A DNA stretch of 64,000 nucleotides from Singulisphaera sp. GP187 (lineage in GTDB: Bacteria; Planctomycetota; Phycisphaerae; Phycisphaerales; SM1A02), in contig CAMBOV010000006.1 in the NCBI GenBank assembly GCA_945869475.1, positions 62,001 through 126,000 on the forward strand, written 5' to 3'. Below, one piece after another: positions 34,313-43,739 of this stretch (its first letter is position 1; every line of letters starts with the position of its first letter). A program made the translations under genes and the position numbers. Below the pieces are notes generated by a model, which saw only the letters and a program-made list of their open reading frames with translations, ran no database searches and was not told the origin of the DNA.

Positions 34313-34762
34313 ATGAAGCAGGCACCGACAAACTTTTCGGTCACTGCGCTCTGGGCCGTCGCCGGTTCGATCGCTCTCGCTAGGTGCATGGACCAGGCGC
34401 GGCATTCCTGTCCACCACATGCCGCACAGCCATCCATTGCGCTGCTGGGGTTTTCCGACTGCCCACACACTCCAGAGATGCGAGCGAATCTCACCGCCGC
34501 CCTCGAGTCAATGCACACAGGATGGACCTTCACCGAGGTTGACCAAGAAGCGCTCGCCGCGGGCGACGTCAGGCGCGGGTATCCGACGCCGACAATTCTC
34601 GTCGATGGACACGATCTCTTTGGACTCGCAAGACCCGTGTCGTCCACGATGAGTTGTCGGGTGTATATCGGCGGGGTGCCATCGGCAGAAGTGATTGCTG
34701 CTCGACTTACGGTGTGGCGGGGGGCGAACGCTTCACGTGCGACCTCGGCACCTTGCGAGTAG
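34313..34762 (+). CDS. exported thioredoxin-fold protein of unknown function
   Basis: 149 residues from the ATG at 34313. A hydrophobic N-terminus (about 8-24) suggests export. The core IALLGFSDCPHTPEMRANL has a single Cys at the start of helix 1 (CPHT), and GYPTPTILVDGHDLFGL has the cis-Pro and DGxDLFG pattern of small thioredoxin/glutaredoxin-like proteins found near mercury or metal genes. With one Cys only at the CxxC place, it is not a standard oxidoreductase. Two other Cys near the end (SCRVYIGG and the C-terminal APCE) could take part. The next gene's open frame overlaps its 3' end, but that gene's real start is later. Substrate unknown. Confidence 0.6.
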   Translation: MKQAPTNFSVTALWAVAGSIALARCMDQARHSCPPHAAQPSIALLGFSDCPHTPEMRANLTAALESMHTGWTFTEVDQEALAAGDVRRGYPTPTILVDGHDLFGLARPVSSTMSCRVYIGGVPSAEVIAARLTVWRGANASRATSAPCE

Positions 34763-34860
34763 CTGGTCTCGTTTCGTCACTGGGCGATTGTGGGTGTGTA
34801 GCCTCTTCTGCGCGCACGGGCGCCGATCCGGTCATTGAATTCGCACCAATGGAGTTCGCC

Positions 34861-37473
34861 ATGCACAACGTGCCAAAGAAAACCTGCCTGTTTTTCCGAA
34901 AACTCTTCGCCGCGCTGATCTGCTGCATCGTGGTAGCGGTACTCGTGACCTCGTCCGCTGCACTCGCCGCTGACGTCGAACCACTTCGCAGCGCAGAACT
35001 CGACGCGCAACTCAAAGCCGCCGGGTTCGACGACTCGCAACGCGCGCGAGTGCTCGCCGAACACCCCAAATACGTCGAGCAGTTCACAGCGGTGGTGACC
35101 GCACGTCTCGCGGAGTGGCAGGTGATCGCACGCATCTTTCCATCAACGCTTGAAGATGCGCGCGCGCTTCAGAGCAAGGCGCGTTCAGCGGCACAGTCGA
35201 TCGACGAGGCAGAGCGCCCACTTCTTGAGGCGGTTCGTGCTGCTGCGCGACCCGATCAGAGTGAAGCCACGCAACGAGTGATTGCACTGCTTGAGATTCG
35301 GCGCGACCTCGCATTTGCGAGCACGATGCGCGAGGGGATGTTTTCGGGACGCTCAGTCGATGTGCTCGAGGTGATCGAGGCGCTCAAGCTGCCGAGTGCG
35401 GTCATGACGAAGCTTCAGCCACTGCTCACGCAGTACCTCAATGAGCGACAGATCGCCGTGCATCGCATTCGAGATGCAACTCTGAATGTGCCCACGCGAC
35501 GAGTCGAGGCGAGAGCGAAGTATCCACGTCCGCCGCAGCCCGTTGCAGGCGCCGAGGGAGTCGAGGCGACTCGAATTCAAGAGTGGACCAATGAAATCCA
35601 AAACAATGAGCGCGCGTCGCGCACTGAAGCGAACGCCGAACGAACCGCGTCGCGCTCGAAGGCGCTCGAACTCGACTTGCGAACGATCGATTCGCTGCTG
35701 CCCCAACTGCGCGGTCGTGATCAGGCGCACTTCTTGAGTCGTTGGTGGTCGGGTGAGGGAATGATGGTTCACAGCGTCGGTCCAGGTCCGAGGTCGTTGA
35801 AGCGAGCGTGGAGTGAGGTGAGCGCACCCCTAAGTGCAGCCGTCGCGTCGAAAGTCGATTTGGTCTGCACAGAGTGGATCGGCGCATGGTGGCCAACGGC
35901 AAAGGAGGCTCTTCTCGAGTCGATTCGCAACTCAGATGTTTTCATGTTTGAGATGCCAGGCGAAGCGAAGGGCTCGGACAAGGCTGAGCGTGCAGAAGCA
36001 GCGACGACCCGCGCGAGCGAAGCGCTCGACCTTGCGATCGATGGAAGACTCGCCGAGCCCGCGACCAATGCCGCGGCGCCCGGCGTTCAAACTGCAAGCG
36101 CAGTGACTAGCGTTTTCATGGTTGGTGGCGACGCAGGAGGCATCGAGTTTTCGATTGAAAACCTCGAGGACGAGATGATGGAATTCGATGGCGAAGTGGT
36201 GATGGCGAGCGTCTCGGTCACCACCGACGGAGCCGGCGGATTCAAACAACCCAGTGCGCTCCCACAACTCATGCAGTTTGAAGAGATCGAGCCTGCGCTT
36301 CGCGCCGCGGGTGTTGACGCATCAATGATGGAAGTCGCCAAGACTGCAGTGGGCGATCTCCTCACCGAGGCGAGCGCGATCGTGAAAGAGTCCGAGGCAC
36401 TTCAGGCGGGTGGCGGGCAGACACTCGACGGCATGTTTGAGGTAGGACCAGATGGAGCCATGAAGGTGGTCGATCCTGCGATTCGTGCGCAGCAGGTTGC
36501 GACGCGCGACGCGCTGCGGGCACGATTGCTCGCACTCGAAGCGGCTAAACTCGACGAGATTCTCGCGGCATTCGTGCCAGATGCAGGGCGTCCATGCGCC
36601 GCATGGCTCGCCCCGTGGCGAACGTTCGTAAGCGAAAGAAGCGCAACAGCCTCCACTGATTTCTTTGGGATGGGTCGCAGTCAACTCGATCCAACACTGG
36701 CTGTTCGAAGCGCGAAGCTCACCGATGCGGAGTTGTGCGCGGTCGCTCCAGAACTCGCTGTGATGTACGCCGATCTTGCAGCACGCGTGCATTCGGTTGC
36801 GCGTGCGAAGGAGAGAGCTCGCAGTGCGATGCCGATGGATGTTTTTTCAGGAGCAGGTCTCTCGGGTCAGGCGCCGCAAGAGGTGAGCAATGGTGAGAAC
36901 CCGATCCTCGAATACGAGAAGCTTGAACGAGAGTCGCAGCGACTACAGAAGATCGCGCGCATGGCCACGCTCGAGGCGATCCCACGCATCAAGGCGCGGC
37001 TGACTGCAGAGACTGCTCTGCGACTTCAAGAGGCATGGGAGAACCAACTCTATTCGCGCGACCTAAAAGATTCGACGTCGCTGATTGGGCGATTCGAGAG
37101 CGTGCTCGCGATGACCCTGACCGATGCAGTTCGCGGGCAGGTCGTCGTGCTCGAGGCTTCGTGGAAGAGCGCCTCGCGTCTCTGCAGAGAAAAGATTGTC
37201 GCAATGAAGGCTCAGGCGCAAGCCGAGACGGACGCGGGCGTCGAGGGCAAGAGTCATGAAGCAGCCATGGACGCTGTGAAATCCGCCAAGAAGCGACAGA
37301 CTGAAATAAAGGCGATTCACTTCGAACGCGATGAACTCAATCGACGAGTCTTTCGAGAACTCGTCGCAGTGCTCGGTGCTGACCTCGCCGCGAAGGTGCA
37401 GGCCCTACCAGCAGCGAAAGCTAAGGCGATGGGCTTTACCTTTGAGTCGCCGGGCGTCGGAGCGGTTCGTTAG
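34861..37473 (+). CDS. large exported helical protein, unknown
   Basis: 870 residues from the ATG at 34861, chosen over the upstream open frame because TGGAG sits 6 bases before it and a signal peptide follows (FFRKLFAALICCIVVAVLVT, ending AALAAD). The mature protein is rich in Ala, Glu, Arg and long helices (EVIEALKLPSAVMTKLQP, RESQRLQKIARMATLEAI), with coiled-coil character from about 100 to 330 and from 690 to the end. An acidic patch EDEMMEFDGEVVM occurs in the middle. It has no enzymatic motif I can see. It may be a periplasmic structural or scaffolding protein. Its stop overlaps the end of the convergent gene at 37470 by 4 bases. Confidence 0.7.
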   Translation: MHNVPKKTCLFFRKLFAALICCIVVAVLVTSSAALAADVEPLRSAELDAQLKAAGFDDSQRARVLAEHPKYVEQFTAVVTARLAEWQVIARIFPSTLEDARALQSKARSAAQSIDEAERPLLEAVRAAARPDQSEATQRVIALLEIRRDLAFASTMREGMFSGRSVDVLEVIEALKLPSAVMTKLQPLLTQYLNERQIAVHRIRDATLNVPTRRVEARAKYPRPPQPVAGAEGVEATRIQEWTNEIQNNERASRTEANAERTASRSKALELDLRTIDSLLPQLRGRDQAHFLSRWWSGEGMMVHSVGPGPRSLKRAWSEVSAPLSAAVASKVDLVCTEWIGAWWPTAKEALLESIRNSDVFMFEMPGEAKGSDKAERAEAATTRASEALDLAIDGRLAEPATNAAAPGVQTASAVTSVFMVGGDAGGIEFSIENLEDEMMEFDGEVVMASVSVTTDGAGGFKQPSALPQLMQFEEIEPALRAAGVDASMMEVAKTAVGDLLTEASAIVKESEALQAGGGQTLDGMFEVGPDGAMKVVDPAIRAQQVATRDALRARLLALEAAKLDEILAAFVPDAGRPCAAWLAPWRTFVSERSATASTDFFGMGRSQLDPTLAVRSAKLTDAELCAVAPELAVMYADLAARVHSVARAKERARSAMPMDVFSGAGLSGQAPQEVSNGENPILEYEKLERESQRLQKIARMATLEAIPRIKARLTAETALRLQEAWENQLYSRDLKDSTSLIGRFESVLAMTLTDAVRGQVVVLEASWKSASRLCREKIVAMKAQAQAETDAGVEGKSHEAAMDAVKSAKKRQTEIKAIHFERDELNRRVFRELVAVLGADLAAKVQALPAAKAKAMGFTFESPGVGAVR

Positions 37474-39284
37474 CTCCAGTTCGTCAAGAGAATCGCGAGG
37501 TCAGCGCCGTCGACGATGCCACTTGCATTGATGTCGCCAATGCCGTTCGTGCCCCAACCACTCAAGAGAGTCGCAAGGTCGCCGCCATTGATGACGCCAT
37601 CGCCATTGAGATCGGATGGATTTCCCGCGCCACTTGGGCCTTGCACTGCAACGGTTGCGGATGTGCCGGTTCCTGGGCGAAAGAGTCCCAGTGTCGCGGT
37701 TGCAGTGGTTGGCGGTGTTGAAGAGTCGAACCTGAAGTTGTAGAGCGTCGCGAATCGCAGTGCGTTGCCGTTGACGCTGACGGCGTAATCGCCGCCGGTC
37801 CAGGTCACTGCGCCTGCTGCGACCGATGAGGTCCAATCGGTGCCAGAGTATGGATCGCCTGAGTGGTAATCGATGTCGTGAAAGCCAACGTTTGTGATGA
37901 CTGCGCCTGCAGCAACAGGAACGCTGAACGATCGCGCGCCTCGGTGGCTGTTGATGTTCTGAACTGCGTACTCGTAGTGCCAGGTGCCGTTGCCGTTGTC
38001 AGTCACGAGATAGCCCGTGGTGAATCGTCCGTCACTTGCGATGTCGGTGTTGACGAGGGTGACTGCTGGCATCGCGGCGCGCCACGCGGCGACCGCAGGT
38101 TGCTGCTGAATCGTCGCGCCTGTCAGCGCAAGTGTGTACGCGCCGCTCGCAAGTGTGCCAACGGTGAAGGCGCGCCACGATCCATTGTTGTTGTCGTTGG
38201 TCGCGGTGGCATCCCCTGGATGGATGTACTGCGCTTCGGCGAAGTAGGTCGCACCGACGTTGAGTGTCGGGTTCAAATCGTTCGCATTCACTTGAATGCG
38301 ACGACCGATCGTCGCGGCTGCGCCGGGCATTCCAGCATTGGGAGTGCCCGGAAAGACGCCTGTTGCGGCATTGACTTCAGAGCGGCATCCAAGACCGCTT
38401 TGACTTCCGTTGAGTCCGGCGCTGTAGGGGTCAGAGCAACCGACGCCGAGCCACGTTCCGCTCGACGATGGAGTGCAGGCGCCGCAGAGTGATCCTTGAA
38501 GCGCGGTGAATCCGTGCTTGCCCCATCCCGCGCCGATCTGTTCAACCCGTCCACTCTTGATTCGGTAGAGATTCTGCGGAATGAATGGATGGCGATTGTC
38601 AGGCGAGGCGAACCAATCGAGCAGCGAGTCGCCGATGTTGCAGCTCGTCGTGCCGATCGCGTACGCCATGATCGTCTGACCCGCGACGACGACCGATCCA
38701 TACTTTGAAACGTCTGGGATCGCGCCAACGATGACGTCGGGTCCGACCGTTCCACCACCACCACCGCCACCGCCGACGAATGCGATCGTTACTGCGCCGA
38801 CTCCGCCGTCGGCACTTGCGTAGCCGCCCACCACGATGCGGTAGGTGGTGTTGGCGACGAGTACGCCCGTCGCGGTGCTTTGGTAGTTGCACGCATCGTC
38901 ATTGCACGCGATGGGTACTTGGTTTGCGCCGCACGCAGCATTCACTGCGATGCGTGTGTCCCATGTTGCAGAGCTACAGGTCGAGAATGAATGGTTTCCA
39001 CTTTCGAGCGCCGTGAACGAGAAGTAGTTCACCTTGTAGATCGTGTGCGTGCTGCACCCTGCGCCTGAACCGATCGCGAGTGATGCCGTCGCTGCTGCGG
39101 TGTTGAACGAGTTGACCCCAATCAGTGCCGCCGGCGCGGTTGCACAATCGGTTCCGCCGCCAGCGACTCCACCATCACCTGGGATGCGAGGCGCTCGCGC
39201 GTTGACCGGCGCGGCAAGTTGTCCAACGAGCACAGCGGCGAATGTCAGACTCAGAGCAACAGCGACAGTGGGGGAGTTCTTCAT
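37470..39284 (-). CDS. exported protein with pre-peptidase-like domain and dockerin-like tail
   Basis: 604 residues, signal at about 8-29 (VALSLTFAAVLVGQLAAPVNA). After a Gly-rich linker, a beta-sandwich with two disulfide-type Cys pairs (YFSFTALESGNHSFSTCSSA; GTTSCNIGDSLLDWFASPDN) occurs, then a central domain (KYGSVVVAGQTIMAYAIG, LVDWFASPDNRHPFIPQNLY) typical of planctomycete proteins with a repeated Cys-Gly-rich core (CGACTPSSSGTWLGVGC). The tail is DLNGDGVINGGDLATLLSGW and DINASGIVDGADLAILLTNW. Calcium-loop tail and signal imply a surface location. Function unknown. Convergent with the helical exported protein. Confidence 0.82.
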   Translation of the reverse strand: MKNSPTVAVALSLTFAAVLVGQLAAPVNARAPRIPGDGGVAGGGTDCATAPAALIGVNSFNTAAATASLAIGSGAGCSTHTIYKVNYFSFTALESGNHSFSTCSSATWDTRIAVNAACGANQVPIACNDDACNYQSTATGVLVANTTYRIVVGGYASADGGVGAVTIAFVGGGGGGGGTVGPDVIVGAIPDVSKYGSVVVAGQTIMAYAIGTTSCNIGDSLLDWFASPDNRHPFIPQNLYRIKSGRVEQIGAGWGKHGFTALQGSLCGACTPSSSGTWLGVGCSDPYSAGLNGSQSGLGCRSEVNAATGVFPGTPNAGMPGAAATIGRRIQVNANDLNPTLNVGATYFAEAQYIHPGDATATNDNNNGSWRAFTVGTLASGAYTLALTGATIQQQPAVAAWRAAMPAVTLVNTDIASDGRFTTGYLVTDNGNGTWHYEYAVQNINSHRGARSFSVPVAAGAVITNVGFHDIDYHSGDPYSGTDWTSSVAAGAVTWTGGDYAVSVNGNALRFATLYNFRFDSSTPPTTATATLGLFRPGTGTSATVAVQGPSGAGNPSDLNGDGVINGGDLATLLSGWGTNGIGDINASGIVDGADLAILLTNWS

Positions 39285-39372
39285 GTGTGTTCCTTTGTGT
39301 GGGGCGCTCAGAAGACTCTACTGCCGAATCGGGGCCAGTCCAACGAATCAAGGGGTTTTTTGGGCGATCGCC

Positions 39373-39912
39373 TTACCAGTGCGCTTGGCTGTTGTCGTCA
39401 GTGAGGGCGTAAAACCCCTGTCCTTCGCGACGCAGTTTGCCCAACTGCACGAGGGCATCCCAGACTTCGAGGGGATATTCGCGCGGAGGAACCATCGAAT
39501 TGATTGTGCGACTCGATCCGCCGCTGAGCGGACTTCGCGCGAGCTTCGATTCGGCATCAAGTTGCGAAAACTTGATGCGACGGCGAAAGGTCTTGAGCGC
39601 GGTCTGCAAGAGCACGGGATCGATCGCAACGGGCGCCGCTGCACTCTCGATCGGCGCGGGCTCGACTTTCTCTCCATGCAAGCGAGCGACGACGCGGGTG
39701 AGCGCATCGATGTCGCGCGCGCCGATGACTCGCAGCAGCGAAGTCGAATCAACCTTCGCCTTCAAGAGCAACTTGTGCATCGCTCCCCAGTGTGGTCCGG
39801 CAGTCGCAGCATCGCAGGCGCCGATCGCGGCGAACTTCGCATCGATCTCAGTGAGAAGTTGTGGGGATGGTTGCGGCACGGTGTTGTTGCGAGTGGTGCT
39901 AGCGCAGCGCAC
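39373..39912 (-). CDS. hypothetical protein
   Basis: About 179 residues from a GTG at 39912, which overlaps the MFS stop by 14 bases; a second GTG at 39879 would give 168 residues. The first part is QPSPQLLTEIDAKFAAIGAC, then a helical AMHKLLLKAKVDSTSLLRVI, a variable Ala/Pro linker and a basic, ordered end RRRIKFSQLDAESKLARSPL ending YALTDDNSQAHW. The pattern suggests two small helical domains; no family is recognised. The 5' part of the longest frame (to 40008) is antisense-like to the MFS gene and was dropped. Probably co-transcribed with the MFS gene. Confidence 0.55.
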   Translation of the reverse strand: MRCASTTRNNTVPQPSPQLLTEIDAKFAAIGACDAATAGPHWGAMHKLLLKAKVDSTSLLRVIGARDIDALTRVVARLHGEKVEPAPIESAAAPVAIDPVLLQTALKTFRRRIKFSQLDAESKLARSPLSGGSSRTINSMVPPREYPLEVWDALVQLGKLRREGQGFYALTDDNSQAHW

Positions 39913-41227
39913 GCGGCGCCGTTTCGCGCGTGAACCAGAGCGAGACGAATGCCCATGCGCAGAAGAGTGCGCTATAGACGCCTGGCCCCGCGAGCCAGCC
40001 GAATTCATCAGCGAGAAGTGTCGCGATAAAGGGCGACGTTCCCGCGAGAAAAGCCATCGAAAAGCTGTACGCGAGTGAGAACATCCGGCAGCGCAAGGCG
40101 GCGGGGGTGATCTCGACGATCATTGCTCCTTGGACTCCGAGCACGAGGCCAATTGGAAGTCCCACGATCGCCTGAGCCACGAAGAAGATCGTGGCGTCGA
40201 AGGTGTGCCCTGGAAAGAACGCGCTGATCGTTCCTTGGTCGCCCATGAGCACGAGCGTTCCAGGAATTGAAAACACCAGAAGCGCCGCGGTGCAGAAGAT
40301 CGAAACAGATCGGCGTCCATATCGGTCGCTGAGCCATCCACCCAAGACCATCCACACCGCGATGAGCGCGAGATTGAAGGTATTCGCCGCTTGGATCGAC
40401 GTGCCGTTCTCGACCATGGTTTGCGCGCGATCGACGACCCAGATGTAGAGCAGATAAAAGATGAGGCTCGCACCTGTCACGATGCCGACGATGCGGATGA
40501 GGTCGCGCCAGTGTTGTTGAAAGATCGTCTGAAAGCCGTCGTCTTTGACTGTCGCGTCTTTGGCTGGTTCCATCGTCTCTGGGATGTGCTCGCGAAGCCA
40601 GAGTCCGAGCAGGCAGATTGGCAACCCCATGAGGAATGGAAGTCGCCATCCCCACGCGACGACCCCAGCGTCTCCGAGTTGCGCGGTGAGAATCCAATCG
40701 GTCGCCGAGCCGAGCAAGAGCCCGATGACCGCGCCCACGGTTGCGAAACTACTGAGAAGTCCGCGGCGATTGGGCGGCGCGACTTCAGTGGTGTAGGTCA
40801 TCGATCCGGTGTATTCGCCGCCGACCGAAAAGCCCTGCGCCATGCGAAGAATCGTTAAGAGGATGGGTGCAGCGATGCCGATCGAAGCGTGCGTTGGAAG
40901 GACTCCAATGAGGAAGGAGGCGACGCCCATGATGACAATCGACACGATGAGCATCCGCTTGCGGCCGTAGCGATCGCCGATCGATCCGAGCACGATGCCG
41001 CCGAGGGGACGCATGAAATAGCCCACCGCGAAGACGCCGAATGCTGCGAGCGTTGAAGCGACCTTGTTCTCGGTGGGAAAAAAGAGCACACCCATCGTCG
41101 TCGCGAGGTAGCCGTAGACCGCGAAGTCATACCACTCGAGCACGTTGCCCACCGTGCCGCCGATGATTGCGCGACGCATTTCGCTCTTTGTAAACGTGCG
41201 CGCGAGTGGCGCTGAGATTGAACTCAT
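39899..41227 (-). CDS. MFS transporter, MHS family
   Basis: 442 residues from the ATG at 41227, 12 membrane helices. The N-terminus IGGTVGNVLEWYDFAVYGY and the signature GSIGDRYGRKRMLI define the metabolite:H+ symporter family (proline/betaine, citrate, alpha-ketoglutarate, shikimate carriers). The second-half motif GWLSDRYGRRSV is also intact. The central loop ends LREHIPETMEPAKDATVKDD. It is different in sequence from the transporter at 12282. A possible role in purine or glyoxylate-derived acids cannot be judged; no purine-permease motif is present. Followed at a 14-base overlap by the 39373 gene. Confidence 0.88.
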   Translation of the reverse strand: MSSISAPLARTFTKSEMRRAIIGGTVGNVLEWYDFAVYGYLATTMGVLFFPTENKVASTLAAFGVFAVGYFMRPLGGIVLGSIGDRYGRKRMLIVSIVIMGVASFLIGVLPTHASIGIAAPILLTILRMAQGFSVGGEYTGSMTYTTEVAPPNRRGLLSSFATVGAVIGLLLGSATDWILTAQLGDAGVVAWGWRLPFLMGLPICLLGLWLREHIPETMEPAKDATVKDDGFQTIFQQHWRDLIRIVGIVTGASLIFYLLYIWVVDRAQTMVENGTSIQAANTFNLALIAVWMVLGGWLSDRYGRRSVSIFCTAALLVFSIPGTLVLMGDQGTISAFFPGHTFDATIFFVAQAIVGLPIGLVLGVQGAMIVEITPAALRCRMFSLAYSFSMAFLAGTSPFIATLLADEFGWLAGPGVYSALFCAWAFVSLWFTRETAPRALR

Positions 41228-41391
41228 GAGTGAACGCTCGTCATGCGCCGAGGCTACTCGCACGACTCGCTGAGAACGCAGGGAAGCCGCAGTTCGAACG
41301 CGGCGCCTGCATCGATGGAGGCGGTGACGGTGACCTCGACTGCGCCTACCGATTCGAGACTGTCACTGCATCGGCGCCGCGCACTGGACAG

Positions 41392-43632
41392 TTACGGACA
41401 AGCGCCCCACGCGCCGAGCATGATTCCAAGATCAGCGCCGTCGGTGTAGAGATCGCCGTTGACATCGGTCTGCGCGCTTCCCCATCCACCGAGCAGCATG
41501 CCGAGATCGGCGCCGTCGACGTAGAGGTCGTGGTCAAGATCAGCAGGGCACTGCGCGACTGCAACGCAACTCATCGCAAGCGTTCCAGAACCGCTCGTTG
41601 CAGCAGGCGCACCGACGCGCACATACCAGGTGCTTCCAGCGGTGACAGCCCACGTTGCCGAACTCGAGGAACTCGCACATCCCGCACCATTGTCAGAGCA
41701 TGCAGAGACCGGAGTCGTCGTGCCGGGGCAGGCGCCTCCTGCGTAGACAGCGATGCGCGTGTCGAAGATCGCGGTGCCACATGTGCTCGCCGTTGCGTTT
41801 CCAGTGCAAGCCGCCGTGTACCTGAACCAGACATCCTTGTTGATCGCAACGCCACCACCTTCATTGCAACTCGTTGGAAGCGCGAGAGCCGTAGTGGTCG
41901 CGTACGTCGTATCGAACGCAAATGAGCCCGCGCCGACTGCTGTTGCCGCTGCGCAGTTGTCATTGACGGGCGCTGGAGTCGTCCAACTCATCGTCATCGA
42001 ATAGTCGTTGCGTGTGTCCGCCGAGAGGTAGACGCGCATCAAGAGTGTCGTCGATGGTCCTGGATTCGTATACGAGAGCGTCTCATTGTTGACGTTGCCA
42101 TTGCGAACGAGCACCGCAGTCGTTCCGCAGGCGCTGTAGAGATCGACGTCAATGTCGCCATTGGAATGCGTGTAGGTGAAGGTTCCTGTGACCGCCTGTC
42201 CGACGGGCACGTTGAGCGAGTACCAGTCTTCGTCGAGTCGCTTGACGATCAGTCCGGTGTAGGTGCCAGCAGCCAGGATCCTGGGAGTCGCGCACGCATC
42301 GTTTGGTTCTTGTGCATCATCGGATCCAGCGGCGAGCGGTGATGCGAATCCGCCACTGGCCACGGCGAGGTCCCACCGACCGTATCCATCGTCGGCGGCT
42401 GGGTTCGCGCAAGAACTCGCGCCACATGTCAGCACGCCGTACATCTTGTGATCGCTATCGCGGTAAATCGCCGATCCCGACGATCCACCCTCTGTGATGC
42501 CGTTGGTCCACGAGAGCGAGTTCCAATTGCCAGCGGGAGATCCGCAGTTGAAAGAGGCGGAGTTCTTGACTCCGAACGAAATCGCTTGCGCCGTTCCGCT
42601 TGGATGGTGAAGTCCAGTCGATGCGGTCGATGTCGCTGGATTCGTGTTGGTCCAGCCAGCCCAATAGACGCCCGTCGGAAGCGTTCCGCGCGCCATGAGC
42701 AGCGTGCAATCGCTCGCGCCGTATCCAACGGTGAGGTCTGCGCCTGAAACAGTCGTTCCCGCCGAGTTGCCGCCTGTGCATGCAGAACGGTAAAAGAAGA
42801 TGAACGCGGCGCTGTTCGCTTCTGCGGTCGTGCTGATGCAGTGGTTCGCCGTCGACACATACGGAGTCTCATCGGCTGCCGTCGTCGCCACCAACTGCGA
42901 TGAGCAGAGGTATCCGCCGCCGCCGCTCGTGAAGGTGAGCTTCGCAGTCGCATTCGATTCGTTCAGCCACGCTGCATAGCACGCTGGATTCAGCGAGCAG
43001 GTGCCTCCGAGTTGGTCGAACATGCCGAAGACATCGCGGTAGCCGAAAGCGTCGGCAGCAGAGTCGAATGGCAATTCCTGCACGGTATGCCCCGTTGGCA
43101 CGAACCACTCGATGCGTGTGCGTGTGGTTGGAGCGCAGATTCCAAAGGCCTCGCCCGTTAAGAAATCGCCTGTGCCTGAGAGCACACCGGTCATCTGTTC
43201 TTCAAGTTCGGGATTCACAATCGCGAGCTCTTGTCCCTCGGCGAGGTTGAGTCCGCTGAGATGCAAGCGCGAACTCATTGCGCCATCCAAGACGATGTCG
43301 AGTCTCCAGAGCCGACCACCCTCGACGTCGATCCACTGACCATCAGAGAGCGAAAAGTCGAGCGCTCGTTCGATGGCGAAGCGATAGGGTTGCGATGGGT
43401 CGGTGTTCGCGTCTTCTTTGAGATAGCCCTGCGTGTCCATCGCTTCGAGCACGATCTGCGATGGAGGGACGAACCATGTTCCGTAGCGCTCACTCAACGT
43501 CGGCTCCGCGGGCTTCTCGTTGGTGGGGGCGGCGAGCGGTCCATGACCATCGGCATCGCCCGCGGCGAGCGCCATTGAGGTGAAGGCTGATGCGAGGATG
43601 CAAGAAATTGGCATAAGTGCCGTGACTCTCAT
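41392..43632 (-). CDS. exported trypsin-like serine protease with dockerin-like tail
   Basis: 746 residues from the ATG at 43632 with a signal (CILASAFTSMALAAG, about 11-25). A chymotrypsin/lysyl-endopeptidase-like domain spans about 195-440: His264 in STANHC, Asp308 in SDCTLL, Ser385 in GGSSGSA; several Cys pairs as in bacterial lysyl endopeptidases. A propeptide-like region (about 45-190) precedes it. Two beta-sandwich domains follow (EDWYSLNVPVGQAVTGTF is pre-peptidase-C-like; DVWFRYTAACTGNATAST), and finally DLDHDLYVDGADLGMLLGGW and DVNGDLYTDGADLGIMLGAW. It is probably secreted and cleaves proteins, perhaps after Lys; specificity not provable here. Confidence 0.87.
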   Translation of the reverse strand: MRVTALMPISCILASAFTSMALAAGDADGHGPLAAPTNEKPAEPTLSERYGTWFVPPSQIVLEAMDTQGYLKEDANTDPSQPYRFAIERALDFSLSDGQWIDVEGGRLWRLDIVLDGAMSSRLHLSGLNLAEGQELAIVNPELEEQMTGVLSGTGDFLTGEAFGICAPTTRTRIEWFVPTGHTVQELPFDSAADAFGYRDVFGMFDQLGGTCSLNPACYAAWLNESNATAKLTFTSGGGGYLCSSQLVATTAADETPYVSTANHCISTTAEANSAAFIFFYRSACTGGNSAGTTVSGADLTVGYGASDCTLLMARGTLPTGVYWAGWTNTNPATSTASTGLHHPSGTAQAISFGVKNSASFNCGSPAGNWNSLSWTNGITEGGSSGSAIYRDSDHKMYGVLTCGASSCANPAADDGYGRWDLAVASGGFASPLAAGSDDAQEPNDACATPRILAAGTYTGLIVKRLDEDWYSLNVPVGQAVTGTFTYTHSNGDIDVDLYSACGTTAVLVRNGNVNNETLSYTNPGPSTTLLMRVYLSADTRNDYSMTMSWTTPAPVNDNCAAATAVGAGSFAFDTTYATTTALALPTSCNEGGGVAINKDVWFRYTAACTGNATASTCGTAIFDTRIAVYAGGACPGTTTPVSACSDNGAGCASSSSSATWAVTAGSTWYVRVGAPAATSGSGTLAMSCVAVAQCPADLDHDLYVDGADLGMLLGGWGSAQTDVNGDLYTDGADLGIMLGAWGACP

Positions 43633-43739
43633 GGATGGCTCCGAGTATGAGTTCGAACGGGGCTCAAATGGGATGCCCTGTAAAGGTAACCCCATTTCCG
43701 CGATGGCTCGAATCAAACTGCCAGGGTTTTCAAAGAAAG

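Noticed and set aside
39373-39912. Start of the hypothetical protein at 40008
   Set aside because: The 5' part lies antisense-frame within the MFS gene and is Ser/Arg-rich; GTG at 39912 or 39879 is more sensible.
41228-41391. Small ORF between the MFS gene and the protease gene
   Set aside because: Short frames on both strands with poor composition and no ribosome site; treated as intergenic.
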